A stretch of 64,000 nucleotides of DNA from Rothia amarae (GCF_014705945.2 NZ_CP061538.1:1860001-1924000), one strand, 5' to 3'. Shown: positions 26,488-36,201, counted from the first letter of the stretch. Numbers and translations are program-made. Notes: generated by a model not told the origin, from the letters alone.

Positions 26488-27480
26488 TTAGAAAGAAATC
26501 CGTGATGGCGCTTCTACCGCCACCGCGAAACGGCCCTTCCGTTTGAGCGCCGCCTCTAACTGGTGAGCGGACTCTGCCGAATCCATCAGGAAGGCAATAG
26601 TAGGGCCAGAACCTGAAACGAAAGAACTAATGATTCCTTCATGCTGAATCGCCAATGTCTTCTTCAATTCAGGAGCCAGCGCACACGCAGGAGCCGCCAA
26701 ATCATTCTCGATATACCTGGCGATTTCACAGATCCTAGCAATCGGCGCGGACTGGGCTCGTAGCGCCTCCAACAGAGCCTCGGGCACCTCCAACCCGTTG
26801 GTCGACGGATAGTCGCCCACCGCGCGTCCACGGTCTAGCTCTGCAAAAACGTGCGGAGTAGATAACCCGAAAGAAGCAGGAACCATCACCAGATGCAAAG
26901 GCTGTATTGCCTCAGATAGTTCAACGGGGGTTAGCTGATCGCCCACCCCTAAACCTACCGAGATTCCTCCCTGTAAGGCGAAGGGAACGTCGGCACCCAA
27001 TGGAGCCGCTAGCTCAAGCAAATGTTCTCCTGAGAGCTCTGTAGCGACGACGCCGGTACGCACCAAATATTCGTTGACAGCAGCCATAGCCGCCGCGGCA
27101 TCCGCCGAGCCGCCTCCCATACCACCAGCTACAGGAACAGCCTTTTCGATATGAAGATGAAGGGACACATCCTCAACAGATAGCCCCTGGGCATCTATCA
27201 CAGCTAATGCTCCACGGTAGGCAAGGTTCTTTTCATCTAACGGAACCGAGGCAATATCAAACGCTCCGCTGGCTGCCATCTCAGCCAGAGGCGATTCCAC
27301 TGCAATAGATATGCTCTGTGAAATCCCCTGGGAGATTCCCTCAGATACCGTCACTTTTTCTAGTAAAGAGACCGACGAGTACAAGCTAGCTACCGGGTGA
27401 TAGCCGTTCTCTTGCACATCTCCTACGGCAAAGAAGAGGTTGATCTTTCCCGGTGCCGTTTTGCTCACCTGAACGGACAT
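26488..27480 (-). CDS. ispE: 4-diphosphocytidyl-2-C-methyl-D-erythritol kinase
   Basis: A 330-residue GHMP kinase of the non-mevalonate isoprenoid pathway, phosphorylating CDP-methylerythritol. The N-terminal APGKINLFFAVGDVQENGYHPVASLYSSV (residues 9-37) and the ATP-binding PVAGGMGGGSADAAAAMAAV near 116-135 are diagnostic. A C-terminal SGSGPTIAFLMDS motif completes the GHMP fold. The ATG at 27480 overlaps the ksgA stop by one base (TAATG), so translation is coupled; ksgA-ispE is a standard actinobacterial pair. Isoprenoid supply links it to UppS at 52 kb. Confidence 0.95.
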   Translation of the reverse strand: MSVQVSKTAPGKINLFFAVGDVQENGYHPVASLYSSVSLLEKVTVSEGISQGISQSISIAVESPLAEMAASGAFDIASVPLDEKNLAYRGALAVIDAQGLSVEDVSLHLHIEKAVPVAGGMGGGSADAAAAMAAVNEYLVRTGVVATELSGEHLLELAAPLGADVPFALQGGISVGLGVGDQLTPVELSEAIQPLHLVMVPASFGLSTPHVFAELDRGRAVGDYPSTNGLEVPEALLEALRAQSAPIARICEIARYIENDLAAPACALAPELKKTLAIQHEGIISSFVSGSGPTIAFLMDSAESAHQLEAALKRKGRFAVAVEAPSRISF

Positions 27481-28385
27481 TATGCGTGCTTTCCTTGGGC
27501 AGCGATACTGCGTACGTCGAGTTGGTCGCCAATATTAAGCTCAGCGGCGGATTCCGCGATTTTCACGAAAGCGTGAATATCGAGTTTTTCGCCACGCAGT
27601 GAGGAATCAATACCCGCGTGATCGAGCACTTCACCTGCCAACGCAGATGAACCAGCCCATGTTGCGAGTGCAGCTCGCAGAGTCTTGCGTCGCTGGGCAA
27701 ATGCCGCATCGACGATGGCGAAGATGAGCTCGCGCGGGACATACGAAAGGGGTTGTGTGCGGCGTTGAAAAGCTACTAGCCCTGACTTGATTTTGGGTGC
27801 TGGCCAGAAGACGTTTGTGCCAATCACGCCGGCTTTTTGAACCTCACAGAACCAGTTGGCTTTCACGGAGGGAACGCCGTAGATTTTTGAGCCCGGTTGA
27901 GCTGAAAGGCGGTCTGCAACTTCGTCCTGAACCATCACCAGGGCGTGCTGAATGGAGTCGAACTGCGCAAAGAGGTGGATAAGCACGGGGACTGCCACGT
28001 TATAGGGCAGGTTGGCGACTAAGGCGGTTGGGGTCTTGGGCAGTTCTGTTACTTTCATGGCGTCGTTGAGTACGACATCGATGCGTGCTTCAGAGCCCGG
28101 GCGGAACTTTGCAATAGTGTGCGGTAGTTGAGCTGCCAAGGGCGGGTCAATCTCCACTGCCACCATGTCTTGGGCAGCGTCCAAAATCCCCAGAGTGAGC
28201 GAGCCGAGCCCCGGTCCTACTTCTAGAACCGTTTCGTCCGGCTTAATGTTCGCCGCAGCAACAATTCGGCGGATGGTATTAGGGTCAATCACGAAATTTT
28301 GGCCCAAAGTCTTGGTGGGGCGGATGCCGAGCATGTCGGCTAGTTCTCGTATTTCCTGGGGACCAAGGAGTTGCTGTTCAATCAC
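27480..28385 (-). CDS. ksgA: 16S rRNA (A1518/A1519-N6) dimethyltransferase
   Basis: A 301-residue RsmA/KsgA enzyme that dimethylates two adjacent adenines in 16S helix 45. Visible motifs: [19 protein letters not shown] (residues 24-42), [15 protein letters not shown] (SAM motif I) near 55, and [15 protein letters not shown] near 125 (catalytic NxPY). Length is normal, with an extra C-terminal 25 residues. The start is GTG at 28385. The 133-bp upstream gap is divergent with the mannosyltransferase gene and holds a repeated TTATAAGG. Confidence 0.95.
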   Translation of the reverse strand: MIEQQLLGPQEIRELADMLGIRPTKTLGQNFVIDPNTIRRIVAAANIKPDETVLEVGPGLGSLTLGILDAAQDMVAVEIDPPLAAQLPHTIAKFRPGSEARIDVVLNDAMKVTELPKTPTALVANLPYNVAVPVLIHLFAQFDSIQHALVMVQDEVADRLSAQPGSKIYGVPSVKANWFCEVQKAGVIGTNVFWPAPKIKSGLVAFQRRTQPLSYVPRELIFAIVDAAFAQRRKTLRAALATWAGSSALAGEVLDHAGIDSSLRGEKLDIHAFVKIAESAAELNIGDQLDVRSIAAQGKHA

Positions 28386-28413
28386 GGCTCAAGTTTACCT
28401 AATATTGTGAACC

Positions 28414-28441
28414 TTATAAGGCGAAGTACCCATTTATAAGG
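28414..28441. promoter_or_regulatory. Paired TTATAAGG sites in a divergent promoter region
   Basis: Two identical TTATAAGG octamers (28414-28421 and 28434-28441) lie exactly 20 bp apart, two helical turns. The first is part of the perfect palindrome CCTTATAAGG. They are between ksgA (minus) and the GT87-like gene (plus) and could bind a regulator. Sequence is seen; function is inferred. Confidence 0.3.
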
Positions 28442-28518
28442 TAGGTTTGTTATGCTCCCAGCCTGCTGGGGGTACTGTCTTATCGCCAATTGCTAGCGCA
28501 CCGTGTACTGAGGAAAAT

Positions 28519-29769
28519 ATGTCTGAAATTTCTCCCCGCTCTCTCAGATCTTCCTTTTTCGCTCGATTAATGAGCTCTCCTGCCGTGATAGCGAGCGGTG
28601 CGTTTGTGGCAATTATTAGCCTGTTCCCTTTCGTATTCACCGACACCACGCACCTGCGCCCAGTTTTTGATTTGGCAGTCTACCGCGGGGCAATTGTCCA
28701 CTGGTTAGAAACCGGTGACATTTACAGTTGGACTCTTCCGCCTGAGCATTATTACGGTTTCACCTACCCGCCGTTTGCGATTTTTCTCTTTCTGCCGATG
28801 GCGTTGTTCGATAGCTCCCGCACGCTCAATGTGGTGTTCTTAGGGGTCAATTCGCTGGCGCTGGTAGCAACGCTCGTGATGGTTTTTCGCTCGTTCCGCT
28901 TTCCACGCAATCTCTCGCTGGGGCTTTCTCTCTGGCTTTTCCCCCTCACGCTGTTGACCTTCCCCGTTCAGGGAAATATGTGGATGGGGCAAATCAACCT
29001 CATCATTTTGTTCTTGATTTTGGTTGATGCGCTCTTACTCACCGGCACTCGCTTTTCGGGTATTCTCAGCGCAATTGCCGCGTCTATCAAAATGACACCG
29101 GCGCTTTTTATTCTCTTCTTTATAGCCCGCAAGGACTGGCGCGCCGTCGCCCGTTTTATTCTCACTGGCGTGGTGGGCATCGTCATCAGCTTCATCTTCG
29201 CCCCGCAGGTGAGCTGGGAATTTTTTACCCGCCGCATCTTCGAGAGCAACCGGGTAGGTTCCATCGTTGAACCACTCAGTTTCAACATCCTCGGTGAAAC
29301 ATCGCGTCTCTTCTTTGAACCGGTAAATAGCATCTTGTTCGCGGTACTGGCAATAGCGCTACTGTGGGTAGGATTCCACTCCACTCGCCTGCTAATTCAG
29401 CAGAATGAGCGTTTACTGGCCGCTTGCACCGTAGGGTTCTTAATGCTGATGGTCTCCCCCATCTCCTGGAACCACCACTGGGTGTGGGCAATACCCGCTA
29501 TTCTCGGGTGCGCCCTCTACGGCTGGCACAAAGAAGACAGCGCTTATATGTTCCTCGCAGTTTCAGGCACCGTCCTCTTTTGCCAACGCTTCCAATCATG
29601 GTTCTCAGGCCACGGCTGGGACATCGGTTACTGGCCGCTGTGGACCGTAGCCCTACATATCCTGCCAGCTCTATGGACGACGGCGTTCATCACCCTGCCC
29701 TGGTTCCGCCAGCGCCGGGCGCGACGTCGTACTGCTGTACCTCAGAATCAGCTTTCCCAGAGCCCGTAA
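28519..29769 (+). CDS. Polyprenyl-phosphate-mannose-dependent mannosyltransferase-like membrane protein (GT87/DUF2029)
   Basis: A 416-residue polytopic membrane protein with about ten helices. An acidic pair in VYRGAIVHWLETGDIY follows helix 1, and TYPPFAIFLFLPMALFD matches the YPP motif of the GT87 family. GNMWMGQINLIILFLILVD (the QxN region) and PISWNHHWVWAIPAIL are further family landmarks. Homologs use polyprenyl-phosphate mannose to extend mycobacterial and corynebacterial lipoglycans outside the membrane. The ATG at 28519 has GAGG five bases upstream; an upstream in-frame ATG (28447) lacks one. The 3' end overlaps convergent tatD by 22 bp. Confidence 0.82.
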   Translation: MSEISPRSLRSSFFARLMSSPAVIASGAFVAIISLFPFVFTDTTHLRPVFDLAVYRGAIVHWLETGDIYSWTLPPEHYYGFTYPPFAIFLFLPMALFDSSRTLNVVFLGVNSLALVATLVMVFRSFRFPRNLSLGLSLWLFPLTLLTFPVQGNMWMGQINLIILFLILVDALLLTGTRFSGILSAIAASIKMTPALFILFFIARKDWRAVARFILTGVVGIVISFIFAPQVSWEFFTRRIFESNRVGSIVEPLSFNILGETSRLFFEPVNSILFAVLAIALLWVGFHSTRLLIQQNERLLAACTVGFLMLMVSPISWNHHWVWAIPAILGCALYGWHKEDSAYMFLAVSGTVLFCQRFQSWFSGHGWDIGYWPLWTVALHILPALWTTAFITLPWFRQRRARRRTAVPQNQLSQSP

Positions 29770-30818
29770 ACGTTCTGAGAATTCTGTGCAATAGTCCTGC
29801 ACAATTCTTCGAGGTCCATGCCCCGGTGCTCTGCCATGAACCGCACCGTGTAGTTGGTCATGTAGGAGGCATTGGGGCGTCCTCGGAACGGGTGCGGGGT
29901 CAAAAACGGGGCGTCTGTTTCCGCCAGAATAAGCTCGGGTCGTGCAAGACGTAGCGATTCCTGAATGCCTTTGGAGTTCTTGAAAGTAACTGTTCCAGAA
30001 AAACTCATGAACCAGCCCTGCTCATTGCAGATACGCGCTAGCTCGGCGTCGCCAGAGTAGCAGTGGAAGACCGTTTTCTCCGGTGCGCCTTCTTCGAGCA
30101 GAATGCGAACTACATCCTCATGCGCATCGCGGTCATGAATCTGTAACGCCTTTCCGTACTTCTTTGCCAGGCGAATATGCGCACGGAATGATTCTTGCTG
30201 TGCGCCAATACCGTCTTCGCCCGTTCGGAAATAATCCAAGCCTGTTTCGCCAATGGCGCGTACCCGCTCATCCTGCGCGAGCTCCTCGATAGTAGCCAGC
30301 GCCGAATCTAACGTGTCTGCTTCCGCAAGCTGAGGAGCCTCATTAGGGTGCAAGGCAACAGCGGCAAGTACACGGTGATCTGCATGGGCTGCTGCCACAG
30401 CATACAGAGAAGAAGGTATATCGCAGCCCACCTGAACAATGTGCCCGATGCCTAAGACCTCCCCGGTATCGAGCGCATCACGCGCTGAAATAGCGACGTC
30501 ACCGTCTAACAGATCCATATGCGTATGGTTATCAACAATGGGATACGGCAGAGGCTCGGGCGCCGGGGGGAAAACCAGGTTGCGGGAGCGCCCATTATCG
30601 CCAGTTGTCGAACGACGCCGAGTGCCCTCCCCCGATTCTTCGCCTGCCACGCTGTAACGCTCTGCCTCATAGGCAGGAGGAACCTCACCAGGAATGACGC
30701 CTGCGGGAGCAGAGAAAATAGACCTCTGTAGCTGTTCATCGGAGGGAACTTGCGCGCCCCACCGCTGCGCCAGCTCCAAGAAATGGTCGGTGGACATAGC
30801 ACCTTGATCGTTGCACAT
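29748..30818 (-). CDS. tatD: TatD-family metal-dependent deoxyribonuclease
   Basis: A 356-residue protein with an N-terminal extension of about 95 residues ahead of the barrel. Barrel motifs: VDNHTHMDLLDG (metal HxH), VALHPNEAP, AIGETGLDYF, QIHDRDAHEDVVRIL, FHCYSGDAELA and ILAETDAPFLTPHPFRGRPN, all characteristic TatD metal ligands. The family hydrolyses DNA ends and acts in repair or fragment recycling. AGGAGA precedes the ATG. In many actinobacteria tatD follows rsmI (often with metG between) and precedes ksgA; here the order is kept but a GT87-like gene has been added and a structured repeat sits between rsmI and tatD. Confidence 0.92.
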   Translation of the reverse strand: MCNDQGAMSTDHFLELAQRWGAQVPSDEQLQRSIFSAPAGVIPGEVPPAYEAERYSVAGEESGEGTRRRSTTGDNGRSRNLVFPPAPEPLPYPIVDNHTHMDLLDGDVAISARDALDTGEVLGIGHIVQVGCDIPSSLYAVAAAHADHRVLAAVALHPNEAPQLAEADTLDSALATIEELAQDERVRAIGETGLDYFRTGEDGIGAQQESFRAHIRLAKKYGKALQIHDRDAHEDVVRILLEEGAPEKTVFHCYSGDAELARICNEQGWFMSFSGTVTFKNSKGIQESLRLARPELILAETDAPFLTPHPFRGRPNASYMTNYTVRFMAEHRGMDLEELCRTIAQNSQNVYGLWES

Positions 30819-30877
30819 GTTGTTCTCCTATTCGTCTCAGCCTCAGTATTGAAGGGAAATTCAAAAAGCGTATAGAT

Positions 30878-30987
30878 GCCCAGCAAGCACAGCAAGGGTG
30901 AACTAACCTTCTCGCATGGCTCGCTAGTCCTCGCAGACGCGACTCATGCCAGTCCCAGCCAGTTCACCTTACTGCTGTGCGCTGGGC
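30878..30987 (+). repeat. Structured intergenic repeat, copy A
   Basis: 110-bp element downstream of rsmI and upstream of tatD. The outer stem GCCCAGC/GCTGGGC and GCACAGCA/TGCTGTGC, then the inner stem GTGAACT/AGTTCAC, enclose a core of about 57 bases containing CTCGCTAG and TCATGCCAGTCCCAGCCA. The core and TGAACTAACCTTCTCGCATGG are shared with copy B. Stem bases differ from copies B and C while pairing is kept. Confidence 0.85.
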
Positions 30988-31008
30988 TTTCCCCGGTGAA
31001 TAAAACCC

Positions 31009-31923
31009 TTATTCTTCGCGTGCCGCCAGCGTTGCCTCGTAGAGTTCGCGCTTGGATACTCCGAACCTCTCGGCAATCTCACCGGCTGCTTGTTTAAGCC
31101 GCATTCCGCCGTCCACCAGCTCTTGAACCTGCTCTGTCAGGTTTTCTGCAGACTCTGCCTCTGGTGCGGGGGCTCCTGCTACGACCAGAGCGATCTCGCC
31201 GCGAACTTGTGTATTTTGTGCCCACTGCCTCAACTCTGCCAAGGTTCCACGGATTACTTCTTCATGTAATTTTGTGAGCTCCCGGCAAACTACCGCGCGG
31301 CGGTCTTCGCCAAAGTACTGTGCGAAATCCCCCAGCGTGGCCGCGGTACGATGCGGAGATTCGTAGAAAACCATGGTTCTCTCTTCGGTCTCCAGCGATT
31401 TGAGGCGGCGAGTACGGTCTGAGCCTTTTCGCGCTAGGAACCCCTCAAACGTAAATCTGCCCGAGGGCAAGCCAGATACCGCGAGAGCAGAAAGAACCGC
31501 AGACGGTCCCGGAGCAACGGTTACCGGTAATTCAGCCTCTGCTACCGCCTGCGCTGCTGCGTAACCGGGGTCAGAAACAGTAGGCATACCAGCATCAGAC
31601 ATGAGCAAAACCATCTGCCCAGCCTCTACCGCCTCAACAATCTGGGCGGAACGGGCGCTCTCGTTGTGGTCATGGTTAGTGATGACGCGCCCACGCGTGT
31701 GCACACCCAGCCCCGATGCAAGACGGCGAAGGGTGCGAGTATCCTCTACCGCAATAACATCTGCGGTTGCTAAATATTGCTTCAACCGGTCAGTGGCATC
31801 GCCCAAGTTCCCAATAGGAGTACCTCCCAAAATCAGTACGCCACCTTCATGGCGAGAGTGACCCACCGGCGCAGGCTCAAAATCCTCTATCGGTTCTTCT
31901 GGTGCTTCTTGTTCTTCGTGCAC
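31009..31923 (-). CDS. rsmI: 16S rRNA (cytidine1402-2'-O)-methyltransferase
   Basis: A 304-residue tetrapyrrole-methylase-fold enzyme that 2'-O-methylates C1402 of 16S rRNA. Motifs: LILGGTPIGNLGDATDRLKQYL, VIAVEDTRTLRRL, MLLMSDAGMPTVSDPGY, TVAPGPSAVLSALAVSGLP, MVFYESPHRTAATL and VVCRELTKLHEEVIRGTL. The start chosen is GTG at 31923, five bases after AGGAGA; an in-frame TTG at 31941 lies within the end of pmt and has no ribosome site. It starts eight bases after the pmt stop, so the two are co-transcribed. An acidic N-terminal segment of about 25 residues precedes the domain. Confidence 0.93.
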   Translation of the reverse strand: MHEEQEAPEEPIEDFEPAPVGHSRHEGGVLILGGTPIGNLGDATDRLKQYLATADVIAVEDTRTLRRLASGLGVHTRGRVITNHDHNESARSAQIVEAVEAGQMVLLMSDAGMPTVSDPGYAAAQAVAEAELPVTVAPGPSAVLSALAVSGLPSGRFTFEGFLARKGSDRTRRLKSLETEERTMVFYESPHRTAATLGDFAQYFGEDRRAVVCRELTKLHEEVIRGTLAELRQWAQNTQVRGEIALVVAGAPAPEAESAENLTEQVQELVDGGMRLKQAAGEIAERFGVSKRELYEATLAAREE

Positions 31924-31931
31924 GGTATCTC

Positions 31932-33581
31932 CTAAATCCAAGCGTCAAACCACATGCGCAAACGCCACTGGTCATAAGGAATTGTTTGGGCGGTCCAAAT
32001 GGGCCAAAAGTGAATAGAAACCAGCAAGACGGCGACCACAAACAAACCGACGACCAGCAGTCCCAGCTGCTTGCGGCGTCGCGAATCGCCCCGGCGTCCC
32101 AGCGCCAATCCCAACAAACCTGCCAACATCAAAATGAGATAGGGTTCAAAAGAAAGCGCATAGAAATAAAACATGGTGCGCGTGGGGTAAGCGAACCAGG
32201 GGAAATATCCCACGGCAAAGACCACGAAAAGGGTCCCAAAGCGCCAATCCCGTCGGACCAGCCAGACACCCAACGCAAAAACTGCCACGATAATAAAGGA
32301 CCACCACAGCAGCGGATTACCAATGTTTAGTACCGCTTCAGAGCACTTAGATACCGTACAACCGTGAGTACCCAGCGTAGGTGATTCGTAGTAATAAGAT
32401 GTGGGCCGCCCCAGAATCAACCACTCAGGAGCAGAAGACTGATAGGTATGGGGCGTGCTCAAACCATTGTGAAATTCAAACGCCGAGCGGTGGTATTCCC
32501 ATAAAGAACGCAGTGTCGGCGGTAACCATTGCACACCTTCAGAAGGGTGATTCGCCGCCCACTGGCGGTTATACGCAAAATCAGAGCGGAACCAGCCGGT
32601 CCAGGTAGCAAGGTATGTCGCGCTACCGACCACGATGAGGTAGAAGAAAGCGGGGACGCCATCGAGCACGACGCCGGGTACAAACCAGTTTTTTACCCCG
32701 GTCATACGGCGGGCGTTGAGATCCCAAAAAACTGTAATGAGGCCAAAGATTGCGATGAAGAAAAGAGCGTTCCATTTGGTGCCCACCGCGAGACCAGCGC
32801 AGATACCAGCCAGCAGTCGCCACCATCGGAAGCCCAGCCAAGGACCATACTTCATGAACGCGTCTTGGGGCAAACCCCCGTGCAGAGCAGCATGTTCAGA
32901 AATTCGCGCTGCTAGACGTCGTCGAGCCTGTTGCCTATCCAAAAGTAGGCAGACAAACGTGGCGAGGATCCAGAACATCAAGAATATATCGAGCAGGGCG
33001 AATCGGGACTGCACCAGGTGTAAGCCATCTACCGCTATGAGTAGTCCCGCCAGAGAAGCCACGGTCACTGAACGGAACAGAATCCAGCCCGCCAGCATGA
33101 TGAGCGCCACCGAAAGCGTGCCGGTCAAGGCAGCGGCAAAGCGCCACCCCAGGGGGTTGTTATCGCCAAAGAGCATCATCCCCAGCGCAATCATCCATTT
33201 ACCAACCGGTGGATGAACGACGTACTCGCCCGTTTCCTGTATGCCGGTGGGATGCCCCGCTACGAACGATTGGTTAGCGTCCTCGGCCCAGTTGCGTTCA
33301 TACCCAAAATGCAGCATCGAGAAAGCATCTTTGGCGTAGTAGGTCTCGTCGAAAACTATGGCGTTAGGGTTCGAAAGATTCCAAAAACGCAGGGCTCCCG
33401 CCAAGAGGAGAACCAAAAGTGGGACTACCAACCCCAGCCGGGGAAAGGGCACGCTGGTAACAGCTAAACGCGCGCGCAAGGCGGCATCGGTGAATGCCTC
33501 CGGCAACGTCATCACCGCGCGGTGTGCTCCCCCGCCTGCGGTGGGCAAAGCCTGGGTTTCGGTTTCAGTTCGTCTCATCAT
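31932..33581 (-). CDS. pmt: Dolichyl/polyprenyl-phosphate-mannose protein O-mannosyltransferase
   Basis: About 549 residues from the ATG ATG at 33581 (a GTG at 33617 is an alternative). GT39 family membrane enzyme that moves mannose from polyprenyl-phosphate mannose to Ser/Thr of exported proteins. The catalytic Asp-Glu pair is in AIVFDETYYAKDAFSML after helix 1, followed by ETGEYVVHPPVGKWMIALG, then about ten membrane helices and the C-terminal PMT-like domain (ATYLATWTGWF, STPHTYQSSAPEWL, GTHGCTVSKCS). In many actinobacteria pmt is divergent from rsmI; here both are on one strand with an eight-base gap. Confidence 0.9.
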   Translation of the reverse strand: MMRRTETETQALPTAGGGAHRAVMTLPEAFTDAALRARLAVTSVPFPRLGLVVPLLVLLLAGALRFWNLSNPNAIVFDETYYAKDAFSMLHFGYERNWAEDANQSFVAGHPTGIQETGEYVVHPPVGKWMIALGMMLFGDNNPLGWRFAAALTGTLSVALIMLAGWILFRSVTVASLAGLLIAVDGLHLVQSRFALLDIFLMFWILATFVCLLLDRQQARRRLAARISEHAALHGGLPQDAFMKYGPWLGFRWWRLLAGICAGLAVGTKWNALFFIAIFGLITVFWDLNARRMTGVKNWFVPGVVLDGVPAFFYLIVVGSATYLATWTGWFRSDFAYNRQWAANHPSEGVQWLPPTLRSLWEYHRSAFEFHNGLSTPHTYQSSAPEWLILGRPTSYYYESPTLGTHGCTVSKCSEAVLNIGNPLLWWSFIIVAVFALGVWLVRRDWRFGTLFVVFAVGYFPWFAYPTRTMFYFYALSFEPYLILMLAGLLGLALGRRGDSRRRKQLGLLVVGLFVVAVLLVSIHFWPIWTAQTIPYDQWRLRMWFDAWI

Positions 33582-33668
33582 CACCTGAGCAATTCTACAA
33601 GCCTGCGGACGGAACACAGGCGGCTTACCCCTACGCTTCGCTGTGGATTCGCTGATGAGCAGTGTGCT

Positions 33669-34799
33669 TTAGACGCCCTCAGTCAGACGACGGCGAAGTT
33701 CCAATCGTTCTTCGGCGCGTCGTTTTGCCAGCTCACGGCGATATTTAGTCGGCCAGGTCAGGGCTAGCAGTAGAAGCGAAATCAACAAAGTAATAGCCGC
33801 TACCGCAATTGCTGCATCCACCCAGAACTGTGGAGGATACAGGCGAATCAGCGTATCTGACATGCGGAACTGCCAGTTACCCTGTGGGAACAGCACATGG
33901 TGGAAGGTTTCAAAGAGGGTTTCCCAGCCCAGGGCGCCTAGAACACCAAGTGCAATCATCAGCACGAGAGCGATGAGTGCTCCAGCAAAGAGTGATTTTC
34001 GGATAACGCCCGGAGCGCGGTTGCGTAGTGAACGTGATGCCAACAGAGCCAAAACAACCAGAAGTAGTGTGCCTAAGGTCGCCCACCATAGCACCATCTT
34101 GACGTCGCTCATATGCCCTACCTCGCTGGAGAGGAACAGGTTATGCCCGCCCGCTGTTTTGAGATTGGCTAGATAACTCTCAGGTGCTAGGTTCCGCACA
34201 TAGTCCATGCCGTAGGAGCCGTAAGTCATACGCTCGTCGGGGGAAAACCCATAGCTGTCCTCAGGAAATCCTGGGCGATGGTACGTCAACCAGAGGAAGG
34301 GAGCAGACGCCACACCTCGGATAGCTAGCATGAGAGTCACAAACGGAATAGTGAGTGCGATAAGCGTTGCCCGCAGTTTCAAGGCTTTCGGGCGATCTTT
34401 GACGGCAATTTCCCGCACTTCCGCTCGTCGCTGAGCTTCTTCCTCTTTCTCCGCAATAGTAGAAAACCGCACCGACTGATCGACCGGAGCAGCGGAAGAA
34501 ACGGAAGTAGCTTCTGAGCCGGTAGTCTTCTCTTCAACTTTCTCGCCAGAGAACGCTACCGGTTTGAACGGCTCCACCGAGTCAACCGGGGAATCATGCC
34601 CACCGAAAACAGAATCTGCCGTCCCTGATACCGCCGCAGAATCTACCTTGTAGGTTCTCTCCGCGCGTCGAGCATTTAGCAGCTCGTCGGCAGAAGCGGT
34701 TGACGCCGCAGGCTTCTTCGAAGAAATAGCAGGAGACAGTTTGCTCCATTCGTTGCCCTCAGATGCGGAAACTGAGCCTTTAGTCGATCGTAATGCCAC
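33669..34799 (-). CDS. DUF1461 integral membrane protein
   Basis: A 376-residue protein. The first 140 residues are charged, Ser/Ala-rich and probably disordered. Five hydrophobic segments follow. The loop between helices 1 and 2 carries the family signature: RPGFPEDSYGFSPDERMTYG, then LFLSSEVGHMSDVKMVL, with conserved Glu-His before the second helix. TIGR01906/DUF1461 proteins are of unproved function; related membrane proteins in firmicutes act in lipoprotein modification, but that link is only structural analogy here. GTG start with GAGGAG upstream. It lies 87 bp upstream of pmt on the same strand. Confidence 0.8.
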   Translation of the reverse strand: MALRSTKGSVSASEGNEWSKLSPAISSKKPAASTASADELLNARRAERTYKVDSAAVSGTADSVFGGHDSPVDSVEPFKPVAFSGEKVEEKTTGSEATSVSSAAPVDQSVRFSTIAEKEEEAQRRAEVREIAVKDRPKALKLRATLIALTIPFVTLMLAIRGVASAPFLWLTYHRPGFPEDSYGFSPDERMTYGSYGMDYVRNLAPESYLANLKTAGGHNLFLSSEVGHMSDVKMVLWWATLGTLLLVVLALLASRSLRNRAPGVIRKSLFAGALIALVLMIALGVLGALGWETLFETFHHVLFPQGNWQFRMSDTLIRLYPPQFWVDAAIAVAAITLLISLLLLALTWPTKYRRELAKRRAEERLELRRRLTEGV

Positions 34800-34842
34800 C
34801 TAAATCTCCTCACCGCGCCTGCGGCAGTCGTCTTCCACTTTT

Positions 34843-36144
34843 TTACCAGTTGCCCTTCCAGGACGAATCCTGGTAGTGCTCGAAAGGAATGTTCCAATCC
34901 CCATAGCCGTCATCGGGGTCTGCTTGCGGGTAGTCGGTGTTGACCGTTTCTACAATGTCGCCGGGGTTGAAGAGGTCAAAGAAATATTTAGCGTCTTCCG
35001 GCATCATGCCAATGCACCCGTGGGACACATTTGCTACACCCACGTAAGGGTAGGCACTGGGTAGAGCCTGGTGCACGAATACACCTGACTCGGTCAGACG
35101 CGACACATTAGTAGCCCAGAACGGCTCGTAGTAGTGGGGATCCCCTTCTTTGAGTTTCAAAGAAGTGGGGTTAAAGAAGTATTTATCAGCCTGTTCCAAT
35201 ACCACAAGCTGACCAACGACCGAGGGCCATTCGGGATTACCCAGTGTCACCAAGTTTTCGTGAACAAGTTTGTCATTGACATACAGCTTGGCTGTCTTGG
35301 TTTTGTTATCCACGAACGCGTAGTGCTTATCTGAGGTCGAGAAATTACGGGTGACATTTCCATTGCCAATCATGCCGTTGCCAAGATCCAGCCCCAAGAT
35401 ATTCGCCTGAATCTTTATAGCTGAGTTCGCTGCCCAGTAGTTTTCCGGGCGATAGCGTGCCATATAGTCCGAGTACCAGCGCATTTTGCCGCGCTGGTCC
35501 CCGCCACCGGTTACCTTGATAGCTTTTTCAATTTCCGCCTTATTCACCACAGGCTCAGAGAAATTGAACTCGATGATTTGCCCGACGCCGTAGGTGGCGC
35601 CTTCAACAACATTGATGGATACATCGGCTTCGTTAGCTGCCGAGACAGTAGAAAAGGTTGATTCGCCCGAGCCTTCAGCACCCTGAGAATCTTTTGCTTT
35701 CCAGCTCACAGTATAGAGCGAGTCAAAGGCGAGAGGTTCCGAGTTGGTCCACTCGTTTCCTGCTTTATTGAGCGTGCCGGGCGCATCTACCGGTGCTCCC
35801 TGGGCGTCAACGGTGGTCAGTTTTACCTCGGTCAAGGTGGAATCTTCGGTAGTGACTTTGATGGGAGTCACCGGATTAATTTCTACTTCTTCAGCGGTAG
35901 GAACAACCGTTACCACACCAGAAAATTTAGGAGCCTGAGTAGGGGTGGGGCTAGAGGCTGCCGATGCCGAATCGCTCGCAGTACTCGAAGTTTGCTTCTG
36001 GTCTGCGCCACAAGCGCTCAAGCTGAGGGCGCCAACGCCGATGAGGGAGGCAGTCAAGAACGGACGGCGGCTCATCTGCTGAGAAACAAAGAGGGAATCT
36101 TCAGACTGGTTTTTCTTCTGGGATGGATTCGGCGACTGGTGCAT
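34843..36144 (-). CDS. L,D-transpeptidase lipoprotein with Ig-like domain and YkuD catalytic domain
   Basis: A 433-residue exported enzyme forming 3-3 cross-links in peptidoglycan. A Tat-like signal (SRRPFLTASLIGVGALSLSAC, residues about 25-45) ends in a lipobox with Cys at 45. A Ser/Thr-rich linker, an Ig-like domain pair (about 75-275) and the YkuD domain follow, with the catalytic motif SHGCIGMMPEDA near residue 380 and ESGVFVHQALPSAYPYVG before it. Gly replaces the Arg usual after Ile in SHGCIR, which is worth noting but leaves Cys and His intact. The ATG at 36144 precedes a 23-residue n-region; ATG at 36075 is an alternative. Confidence 0.9.
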   Translation of the reverse strand: MHQSPNPSQKKNQSEDSLFVSQQMSRRPFLTASLIGVGALSLSACGADQKQTSSTASDSASAASSPTPTQAPKFSGVVTVVPTAEEVEINPVTPIKVTTEDSTLTEVKLTTVDAQGAPVDAPGTLNKAGNEWTNSEPLAFDSLYTVSWKAKDSQGAEGSGESTFSTVSAANEADVSINVVEGATYGVGQIIEFNFSEPVVNKAEIEKAIKVTGGGDQRGKMRWYSDYMARYRPENYWAANSAIKIQANILGLDLGNGMIGNGNVTRNFSTSDKHYAFVDNKTKTAKLYVNDKLVHENLVTLGNPEWPSVVGQLVVLEQADKYFFNPTSLKLKEGDPHYYEPFWATNVSRLTESGVFVHQALPSAYPYVGVANVSHGCIGMMPEDAKYFFDLFNPGDIVETVNTDYPQADPDDGYGDWNIPFEHYQDSSWKGNW

Positions 36145-36201
36145 GAATTGACCTAACCTTTTATAACTAAATAAGAGTGATTACCTGGAGGGGAAATACG
36201 A

